This document shows, piece after piece, positions 21,257 to 28,285 of a DNA stretch of 64,000 bases. A model generated the notes under the pieces. The model was not told the origin of the DNA. It worked only from the letters and a program-made list of their open reading frames with translations, and searched no databases. How positions within the stretch are numbered: the stretch's first letter is position 1; each line of letters opens with the position of its first letter. The DNA lies in NCBI GenBank assembly GCA_002748835.1, contig PDTL01000015.1, positions 1 to 64,000 on the forward strand. The letters run 5' to 3'. The stretch comes from Deltaproteobacteria bacterium. GTDB lineage: Bacteria > Desulfobacterota > Desulfobacteria > Desulfobacterales > GCA-2748835. The translations under genes were made by a program, and so were the position numbers.

Positions 21257-22320
21257 ACGATTCAAAACAACACACACTGCTTGCCTGTGAGGGATTGGTA
21301 AAACTATTTGACGGTGTCACGGCAGTGGACCATGTCAAGCTGTCACTTTTGCAAGGAGAATTATTGGCCATACTCGGTCCATCCGGCTGCGGCAAATCCA
21401 CCTTGCTGCGCATGATTGCCGGTCTGTCTCAGCCCGATGCAGGGATCATCCGGTACCAAAACGCCATCTGGGCCGATGACCAGCAGTTTGTCAAACCGGA
21501 ACAACGGGACTGCGGCATGGTGTTTCAGGATATGGCCCTTTTTCCCCATCTTTCCATTGGTGAGAATATCGGGTTTGCCATTCCTCCGGCGCAAAAATCC
21601 CATAAGGTAAAAGAGATGCTCTCCCTGGTCAATCTGGAAGGCATGGAACAGCGCATGGCCCATGAACTGTCGGGTGGTCAGCAGCAGCGCGTGGCACTTG
21701 CCAGAAGCCTGGCACCTGGACCGGGACTGCTCCTCTTGGATGAGCCCTTTTCCAGTCTGGATCTGAGACTGCGGCAGGAGATGCGGCGGGAAGTGAGAAA
21801 AATTTTAAAGCAGCAAGGCGTTACTGCTATTCTGGTCACCCACGATCAAAACGAGGCCTTTGCCTTTGCCGACACTGTGGCGGTGATGTTCCAGGGCCGC
21901 ATTGAACAGCATGCTTCCCCGCAAACCTTATATCAACAGCCGGCAACCCAAAACACGGCAGCCTTTGTCGGAGATGCCAATTTCATTGAAATGGAAAAGG
22001 CCCTGGTACTTTTTCCCGGGCTTGAGCGTCTGGATACCAAGTTGAAACGGAAAAAGAATGTATTGATGTGCCGCCCTGAAGATGTTGTATTGAATCAGGA
22101 CGGATGCAATGCCAAAGTCATTGGAACTGAATTTCAGGGGGGCTGGCGGGAATTAACCCTCAGGTGTACCCATGACAGCTGCCAGGCGGAATTGATGGCC
22201 CGTACAGACGCATTGACGCCATGGTCAACTGGGGAGACGCTCATGGCAATACCGCTTTGCGGATGTATTTACGCTCCAGACGGTCGGTTGCAGGGAACCG
22301 TACAATTGCACGAAAATTAA
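21253..22320 (+). CDS. fbpC: Iron(III) ABC transporter ATPase
   Basis: 355 residues. Walker A GPSGCGKST, Q-loop FQDMALFPH, signature LSGGQQQR, Walker B LLLLDEPFSSLD, switch histidine VTHDQ. C-terminal TOBE-like part from about residue 245. Ends 14 bases from the convergent gene at 22335. Confidence 0.93.
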   Translation: MNDSKQHTLLACEGLVKLFDGVTAVDHVKLSLLQGELLAILGPSGCGKSTLLRMIAGLSQPDAGIIRYQNAIWADDQQFVKPEQRDCGMVFQDMALFPHLSIGENIGFAIPPAQKSHKVKEMLSLVNLEGMEQRMAHELSGGQQQRVALARSLAPGPGLLLLDEPFSSLDLRLRQEMRREVRKILKQQGVTAILVTHDQNEAFAFADTVAVMFQGRIEQHASPQTLYQQPATQNTAAFVGDANFIEMEKALVLFPGLERLDTKLKRKKNVLMCRPEDVVLNQDGCNAKVIGTEFQGGWRELTLRCTHDSCQAELMARTDALTPWSTGETLMAIPLCGCIYAPDGRLQGTVQLHEN

Positions 22321-22334
22321 ACCATAACTGGTTT

Positions 22335-22787
22335 TCATTTCCGTTCATTCGATAGCAAGCGTTTCCATCGTCGCTGCCGATGACGGTAGAACACGTGAGC
22401 AAAAACACAAACAAATGGGGTCAACCATCCGGCGCCAATTTCGATTTCATCGCGATAGCTCACTAACCCAGGTTTTATCTCTTTAAAAGTGATCTTGTGA
22501 TTCCAGACCGGCGTAAGCAGACCCCGCTCGTGGCTTGAGATGATGTTTTGATTCCGATCGATTTTTACGAGTCGGATCGCGTGCACCCCCAAAGGAATAA
22601 AGTGAAGGAGATACAATTTAAACAGGTATTTATGACCTACCGCCCATTTGCTGTCAAGTGTCCCACGGTTCATCGACACGAAGGCTAATACAGGAGAGGC
22701 GATAAACTGAAGGGATTCCTGTTTGCTGAGCTTTTCCCACAATTCGCTTTCTGTGCAATTCAATTGTGTAGAAATTTGTACAAACAT
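22335..22787 (-). CDS. SRPBCC/START-like small protein
   Basis: 150 residues. The pattern of strands followed by helix (ISTQLNCTESELWEKLSKQESLQFIASP..., KITFKEIKPGLVSYRDEIEIGAG) resembles the polyketide cyclase/START-like ligand-binding fold, but the assignment rests on pattern only. Base composition is lower in GC than the surrounding genes. An 11-base direct repeat GATAGCAAGCG occurs inside its 3' end (22351-22361) and beyond its start (22832-22842). Confidence 0.55.
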   Translation of the reverse strand: MFVQISTQLNCTESELWEKLSKQESLQFIASPVLAFVSMNRGTLDSKWAVGHKYLFKLYLLHFIPLGVHAIRLVKIDRNQNIISSHERGLLTPVWNHKITFKEIKPGLVSYRDEIEIGAGWLTPFVCVFAHVFYRHRQRRWKRLLSNERK

Positions 22788-23179
22788 TTTATTCAGTGCT
22801 GATGGAAATGCTGCGGTTGCCCTTGACTTGTGATAGCAAGCGAAACGTTAGCAAAGGGCGTTAAATAAACATACGTATTTATTATAAAAAACAGTTTATT
22901 AAATAATGAAAAATTCCTATATGGAAGTAGACTGTGACCAAACAGAACACAATCAGAAGGAGCTCTTCAACTGCATAAAAAAGTTATCAACTCAACTTTC
23001 GGGGAAGTACTACCCGCCCTATCTCGTTGTCAATAAAGGCTCCGAGCGATTCTTTAACTATTCTTTTATAGGAAACTTTAGCTTTGAAAGCGAGGCAATG
23101 AAACAAACACCCCAAAAATCAACACGACCCGCCAAGAACACTGTCAATGACATGTTTCTTACCGGGCCGTCAATTACGA
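22788..23179. other. AT-rich intergenic region before tRNA-fMet
   Basis: About 390 bases. A plus-strand frame at 22906-23223 exists, but its end is the antisense of the tRNA and it is not accepted. The AT-rich stretch near 22860-22910 has short inverted repeats. No supported gene. Confidence 0.4.
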
Positions 23180-23256
<77 letters not shown>

Positions 23257-23410
23257 ACAACGAAGCGCACTCTACATGGCGTGAGGCCGGATGTCAAGCA
23301 CTTCTCACATTATTTTTCAGCAGACAGTCAACATCCTGCAGGGCATCTGCTCACATTGTCTTTCATTCCAACAGTATTGGGCAACATCGCAGCTGAGAAA
23401 CAAACCCTTC

Positions 23411-23737
23411 TCAAACCGTTTTCCCTGGCCATTTCACAATTCCGCCCGCCATATTGATCACCTGCCGGAACCCCTTGACCGCGAGCTTCCGGGCCGCCAG
23501 ATTGCTGCGGATACCGGACCGGCAGTAGACCAGCACCGGTCTATCGACATCCAGCTCTCTGCAGCGGTTACCAATCTGCCCCAAGGGTATCAGCACAGCG
23601 CCTTCAAGACGCTGCTCAGCATATTCCGACGGTTCCCGAACATCCACGAGCACAGGCGGCGCATCAGATGCCAGCATCTCCATCGCCGCTTCCGGCCCCA
23701 CTGTCGTCACCGGCAGAAAAAAACGAAGCCATTTCAT
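23411..23737 (-). CDS. Rhodanese-like sulfurtransferase
   Basis: About 108 residues, a single rhodanese domain. LVDVREPSEYAEQRLEGAVLI-like strand-helix segment, then the active-site loop CRSGIR with the catalytic cysteine, and the closing AGGIVKW. The ATG at 23737 has GAGGATGTGG upstream; the frame extends to 23782. Cytoplasmic. It starts 10 bases after the LOG-family gene and is probably co-transcribed with it. Confidence 0.88.
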   Translation of the reverse strand: MKWLRFFLPVTTVGPEAAMEMLASDAPPVLVDVREPSEYAEQRLEGAVLIPLGQIGNRCRELDVDRPVLVYCRSGIRSNLAARKLAVKGFRQVINMAGGIVKWPGKTV

Positions 23738-23747
23738 ATCCACATCC

Positions 23748-24638
23748 TCATGCTTTCGGTGTGTTGGCCATGCCGTTTGCATTCTTGATGATGTCCCAGG
23801 CTTCTTCTGCCGTGCTCACATACTGGAACAGGTCCAAATCACTTTCCGATATGGTCCCTTGCTCGACCAGGAACTCGAAGTTGATCAGCTCATGCCAGAA
23901 CTCCCGGCCAAACAGAAGAATGGGCATTTTATTGATCTTTCGGGTCTGCAGCAGCGTCAGGGCCTCGAACAGCTCGTCCAGGGTGCCGAAGCCGCCTGGA
24001 AAGGCAATCAGGGCCTTGGCCCGCATGAGAAAATGCATCTTTCGGATGGCAAAATAGTGGAACTGGAAGCAGAGTTCCGGGGTGATGTACGGATTCGGGC
24101 TTTGCTCAAAGGGCAGGACGATATTCAGCCCGATATTCTTGGCTCCCACATCATGCGCGCCCCGATTGGCCGCCCCCATGATGCCGTCTCCGCCGCCGGT
24201 CGTGACCACGTATTTCCCCGGATCGGCGTTTTCCGCCACCAGGCGTCCCAGCGTTCGTGCTTCATCATAATACCGACTGTTCTTCACCGACCGCCGGGCG
24301 CGCTTTAATGCCGCCTCGAGATCCACATTGTGCGGATCTTTTTCCATGGCCGATTCAGCCGCCTCCATCTCTGCCCACGCAGTTTCCGGATCCAGCAGCC
24401 GGGCACTCCCGAAAATCACCACCGTCGACTCGATTCCCAGCTCAGACAGCACCAGTTCCGGCTTGAACATCTCCAGCTGCAGCCGCACCGGCCGCAACTC
24501 GTCCCGGAGCATCAGCTCCGTATCCTGAAACGCCAACTGGTAGGAAGACGACTGACACTGAGGAGAATCCACATGACAACTGGCACGCTTGGCATCATCG
24601 TTCGCTGAAGGAAAATGGCCGCGCTTGAACTTCATCAT
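23748..24638 (-). CDS. LOG-family (TIGR00730-type) Rossmann-fold protein
   Basis: About 296 residues. GGGDGIMGAANRGA and the family signature PGGFGTLDE (phosphoribohydrolase of cytokinin-riboside monophosphates and related nucleotides) are present. About 60 extra N-terminal residues precede the fold, as in the long LOG-like subgroup. AAGGA lies upstream of the ATG at 24638; another ATG follows at once. Substrate unknown. Confidence 0.85.
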   Translation of the reverse strand: MMKFKRGHFPSANDDAKRASCHVDSPQCQSSSYQLAFQDTELMLRDELRPVRLQLEMFKPELVLSELGIESTVVIFGSARLLDPETAWAEMEAAESAMEKDPHNVDLEAALKRARRSVKNSRYYDEARTLGRLVAENADPGKYVVTTGGGDGIMGAANRGAHDVGAKNIGLNIVLPFEQSPNPYITPELCFQFHYFAIRKMHFLMRAKALIAFPGGFGTLDELFEALTLLQTRKINKMPILLFGREFWHELINFEFLVEQGTISESDLDLFQYVSTAEEAWDIIKNANGMANTPKA

Positions 24639-24994
24639 ATCATCACTGTCCTTTTCACATGGCATACGGGTGAAAATCAATTTCATCCACGAGATCGACA
24701 AACAGCTCCAACAAATGAACGGCTTTTAATGAAAAGCCACAAGTGTTTTGTATACCAAACCGCCATGGGAATGGAAAGGACAAGAACGATCCATTAAAAC
24801 TATTTAACCGGATCAGCCCCTCTGCTTCAGGTGCAAACAGCGGCAGTGAACCGGCTAAGATCAACGCCCGGTGCACCCGGCGCTTGGGAAAAAAGGCTGG
24901 CATCGTGCAGCCATTTAACCTATAATTTTCATGCAGCTCTTCACAGGACTGCATATTTTGAATTCGCGTTCAATCCGAAAACAGGTAACCTGCC
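24639..24994. other. Divergent intergenic region
   Basis: About 350 bases between the LOG-family gene and the sigma-54 activator. I see no convincing gene. No -24/-12 (TGGCAC-N5-TTGC) element was found here. Confidence 0.35.
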
Positions 24995-26503
24995 ATGACC
25001 ACCCAACTGACTGCTGACGAACGCCAGTTTTTCCGTTTGCTAAAAGAAACCGCCCTTGCCAACCCCTTCAGTGACACACGGCGGGAGCTTGACATGCGGG
25101 TCGCCGCAGACCGGTTTCCGGATTTAAAAAAATACAGTATTGACAAAACCGTCCAGTCGGTGTCCAGCCGGCTGAAAGCCCTGTCCGATTCCGGCCGTTT
25201 CCGGGTGGATGCCTTTGCATCCGAAGACCGGGTGCTGGTCGAATTCGGGTACCTGTTTGAATTTTTCTACCTATTCCGGAAACAGTTCGATCACCTCATC
25301 AAAAAACAGGCACTGGCCGAAGACCGGGTGCTCAAGGTGCTGTTCACCGCAGAGCTGATCAGTTATCTGAGTCAGCGCGGGTTTTCCGACGAAGGTATCC
25401 AGCGGGGCATCGAAGGGGCGTACCAGTTCCGGAGAGCCTTTTATTTCATCGGCCGCAGCCTGATCGGCCGATCCACCGCCATGAAAAAGCTGCGCCTGGC
25501 GTTGTGGAATACAATTTTCACCCACAATGTGGACCTGTACCGGCGTTACCTCTGGAACCGGATGGAAGATTTTTCCACGCTGATCCTGGGAGAAACCGGC
25601 ACCGGGAAAGGGGCAGCGGCCGCTGCCATCGGCCGGTCTGCCTTCATTCCCTTTGACATGCGGCGGCACCGGTTTGTCGAAAGCTTCACCCGGTCCTTTG
25701 TCTCGATCAACCTGTCCCAGTTTCCGGAAACCCTTATCGAGTCGGAACTTTTCGGGCACAAAAAAGGGGCGTTTACCGGTGCTGTGGACAATTACCGAGG
25801 CGTTCTCGAGCGCTGCAGCCCTCACGGTGCCATCCTTCTTGATGAAATCGGGGAAATCACCCTTCCGGTTCAGATCAAGCTCCTGCAGGTTCTTCAGGAG
25901 CGGGTTTTCTATCCGGTGGGAAGTCATATCAAAGAGCGGTTTCACGGGCGCGTGATTGCCGCGACCAACCGGTCCATTGATCAGCTTCGGAAAGACGGTA
26001 TTTTTCGCGACGACTTTTACTATCGCCTCTGCTCCGATACCATTGTGGTCCCTCCCCTTCGGCAGCGGATCGCGGAAACCCCCCGGGAACTCACCGACCT
26101 GGTCGGTTTTCTGGTCACCCGCACCGTTGGCCGGCCGTCTCCGGAGCTGGAGCAAATGGTCCTGCATGTGATTGCGCATCAGCTGGGACCGGATTATCCC
26201 TGGAACGGCAATGTCCGTGAGCTGGAGCAGTGCGTGCGAAGCGTAATTATCAAAAATGCCTACACCGGAGACAGCCCGGTGCTGGATACGGATCTGGAGA
26301 CGCTGCTCACAACGGCCATCGCGCGTGGCAGCATGCCGGCCCAGCAGCTGCTTGCCGGATACTGCAAGCTCCTGTACGACCGCCACGGCACCTTTGAGGC
26401 GGTTGCGCGACACACCTGTCTCGACAGGCGGACCGTTACCAAATATATAAAGGAATGGTCTCCGGAACGGGGTCCTTCTGTTCCGGATCCGGAAACACCC
26501 TAA
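24995..26503 (+). CDS. Sigma-54-dependent transcriptional activator with novel N-terminal domain
   Basis: 502 residues. Residues about 1-190 form an all-alpha-looking domain that matches neither a response regulator receiver, PAS nor GAF as far as I can tell. The AAA+ domain follows: Walker A GETGTGKG (199-206), the sigma-54 contact loop GAFTGA (258-263), Walker B LLDEIGE, and arginine-rich FYYRL and PLRQR blocks. A C-terminal helix-turn-helix lies around residues 460-490 (FEAVARHTCLDRRTVTKYIK). Isolated transcription unit with a strong terminator behind it. Target genes unknown. Confidence 0.9.
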   Translation: MTTQLTADERQFFRLLKETALANPFSDTRRELDMRVAADRFPDLKKYSIDKTVQSVSSRLKALSDSGRFRVDAFASEDRVLVEFGYLFEFFYLFRKQFDHLIKKQALAEDRVLKVLFTAELISYLSQRGFSDEGIQRGIEGAYQFRRAFYFIGRSLIGRSTAMKKLRLALWNTIFTHNVDLYRRYLWNRMEDFSTLILGETGTGKGAAAAAIGRSAFIPFDMRRHRFVESFTRSFVSINLSQFPETLIESELFGHKKGAFTGAVDNYRGVLERCSPHGAILLDEIGEITLPVQIKLLQVLQERVFYPVGSHIKERFHGRVIAATNRSIDQLRKDGIFRDDFYYRLCSDTIVVPPLRQRIAETPRELTDLVGFLVTRTVGRPSPELEQMVLHVIAHQLGPDYPWNGNVRELEQCVRSVIIKNAYTGDSPVLDTDLETLLTTAIARGSMPAQQLLAGYCKLLYDRHGTFEAVARHTCLDRRTVTKYIKEWSPERGPSVPDPETP

Positions 26504-26530
26504 GGCTGTTGCCACGACAGCATGGTCACA

Positions 26531-26567
26531 AAAAAGCCCCTGCCTCAAAAACAGGCAGGGGCTTTTC
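26531..26567 (+). terminator. Terminator after the sigma-54 activator
   Basis: AAAAGCCCCTGCCT (26532-26545) pairs with AGGCAGGGGCTTTT (26552-26565). 14-bp perfect stem with a CAAAAAC-type loop, A-rich before and T-rich after, so possibly bidirectional. Confidence 0.9.
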
Positions 26568-26588
26568 ATTCAAGACCGCCGGGTCAGG

Positions 26589-26801
26589 TTAATCGAGCAG
26601 GAGCAGCATGTTCGGTACGGTTCCAGATACCCGGCTGCCCGGGCAAATGGTGTCGATAAAGAATGCCTGGCCACCGATGACAAACGAATGGACGCCCCCC
26701 CTAAGACTGAGTGTACCGGTATCATTACCGTTCCCGCCTGTCACAGTTATCAGGACGCCGCCCACGGTCTGACCGTTGAGATCTGAAAAATTAAAAACCA
26801 A
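26589..26801 (-). CDS. Small hypothetical protein or fragment
   Basis: 70 residues from a TTG, with no good ribosome binding site. Composition (GGVLITVTGGNGNDTGT, GGQAFFIDT) is like the beta-rich end of a secreted or repeat protein. It could be a remnant of a larger gene or a non-coding frame. It lies between a terminator and nfeD. Weakly supported. Confidence 0.25.
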   Translation of the reverse strand: MVFNFSDLNGQTVGGVLITVTGGNGNDTGTLSLRGGVHSFVIGGQAFFIDTICPGSRVSGTVPNMLLLLD

Positions 26802-26960
26802 TACAGAATCTCAACAGGGCTTGCGCATTCCTATTGACAAAATTTCTATAAACTGAATAAACTATTTTGCATATGCACAAAAAGAAAGAACACATCCGTT
26901 GTCTGCCGGGCCGCAGGGCTCCGCATTCCCTGAACAACACACAACCCCACTGAGGATACC

Positions 26961-27431
26961 ATGTTTCATCCCCTGTACTGGCACTGGCTTCTGGGGGGCA
27001 TGCTCCTGATGCTTCTGGAGCTGTTCATCCCCACCTTCATGATCCTGTGGTTTGGCCTGGGCGGTCTGGTCACCGGGTTGATTCTGCTCATGGCACCGAC
27101 AATTCCCCTGGCCTGGCAAATGCTTTTCTGGCTGATGTTTTCCTGTCTGTTCGGCGCGTTCTGGTTCATCATTCTAAAGCCCCGGATGACAGATAAAACC
27201 ATGGCCGGGATTCAGCAGGAAGCGATTTTAGGTGAAACCGGTCAGGTCATCCGCATCCCGACCGAAGAAACCCGCGGCATTGTCCGCTTCACCACACCGC
27301 TCATGGGGTCTGATGAGTGGCCCTTTCTCTGCGATCAACCGGTCGCCATGGGCGATCGGGTTCGCATCATCGATATTTCCGGCAATACATTGGTTGTCTC
27401 ACCTTTTTCTACAGGAGGAAGCACCACATGA
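26961..27431 (+). CDS. nfeD: NfeD-like membrane protein
   Basis: 156 residues. Two to three N-terminal membrane helices (about residues 8-75), then a small soluble OB-fold-like domain with GETGQVIRIPTEETRGIVRF. Short NfeD type without the protease domain. Partner of the slipin encoded next: the stop overlaps its start (ATGA). GAGGA precedes the ATG. Confidence 0.88.
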   Translation: MFHPLYWHWLLGGMLLMLLELFIPTFMILWFGLGGLVTGLILLMAPTIPLAWQMLFWLMFSCLFGAFWFIILKPRMTDKTMAGIQQEAILGETGQVIRIPTEETRGIVRFTTPLMGSDEWPFLCDQPVAMGDRVRIIDISGNTLVVSPFSTGGSTT

Positions 27432-28273
27432 TTCCATTTATTCTGGTCAGTTTTCTGGCATTGGTTATCATCGTCACCCTGGCTCTGGGTGTCCGTCTGG
27501 TCCCCCAGGGCAGCAAATGGGTAGTTCAGCGGCTGGGGAAATACCACACCACGCTGGGCCCGGGGCTGAACCTGATCATCCCCTACGTCGACACCGTGGC
27601 CTACAAGGTCACCACCAAGGATATTGTACTAGACATCCCGTCCCAGGAGGTCATCACCCGGGACAATGCCGTGATCATCGCCAATGCCGTGGCCTACATC
27701 AACATTGTTTCCCCGGAAAAGGCGGTGTACGGAGTCGAAGACTACCAGCTGGCCATTCAGAACCTGGTCCAGACATCCCTCCGGTCCATTGTCGGGGAAA
27801 TGGATCTTGATGATGCCCTGTCCAGCCGGGAACTGATAAAATCCAAGCTCAAAGCCTCTATCTCTGACGATATCGCGGACTGGGGCATCACCATGAAGAC
27901 CGTGGAAATTCAGGATATTAACCCGTCCCAGACCATGCAGAAAGCCATGGAAGAACAGGCGGCAGCCGAACGGGCCCGCCGTGCCACGGTCACCCGGGCC
28001 GGGGGAGAAAAAGAGGCGGCCATTTTAGAAGCAGAAGGGCGTTTCGAGGCATCGAAACGGGATGCCCAGGCCAAAGTGGTGCTGGCCGAAGCCAGCCAGC
28101 GGGCCATAGAGAAGGTAACAGAAGCGGTTCAAAACAACGAGTTGCCCGTGGTCTACCTGCTCGGCGAAAAATATGTAGAGGCGGTGCGGGAGATGGCGAC
28201 AGCGGAAAATTCAAAAACAATCCTGCTGCCGGCGGATATTCCCAATGCAGTCCGGGGCATCCTGAGTAAATAA
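27428..28273 (+). CDS. Slipin/stomatin-like SPFH protein
   Basis: About 281 residues from the ATG at 27428, which has GGAGGA upstream; an upstream frame start at 27317 lies inside nfeD and is rejected. One N-terminal membrane helix (FILVSFLALVIIVTLALG), then the SPFH domain (VPQGSKWVVQRLGKYHTTLGPG-type start), then a coiled coil rich in Ala/Glu/Arg (EEQAAAERARRATVTRAGG). Forms membrane microdomain complexes with NfeD; similar to QmcA/YbbK. Confidence 0.92.
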   Translation: MIPFILVSFLALVIIVTLALGVRLVPQGSKWVVQRLGKYHTTLGPGLNLIIPYVDTVAYKVTTKDIVLDIPSQEVITRDNAVIIANAVAYINIVSPEKAVYGVEDYQLAIQNLVQTSLRSIVGEMDLDDALSSRELIKSKLKASISDDIADWGITMKTVEIQDINPSQTMQKAMEEQAAAERARRATVTRAGGEKEAAILEAEGRFEASKRDAQAKVVLAEASQRAIEKVTEAVQNNELPVVYLLGEKYVEAVREMATAENSKTILLPADIPNAVRGILSK

Positions 28274-28285
28274 AGGGAAAATCGG

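Noticed and set aside
24580..24610. TGGCACG followed by TTGGC, like a sigma-54 promoter
   Set aside because: Spacing between the boxes is wrong and it lies inside the LOG-family coding region.
27317..27427. Extended N-terminus of the slipin
   Set aside because: It lies inside nfeD, lacks a ribosome site and precedes the natural membrane helix; the ATG at 27428 with GGAGGA is clear.
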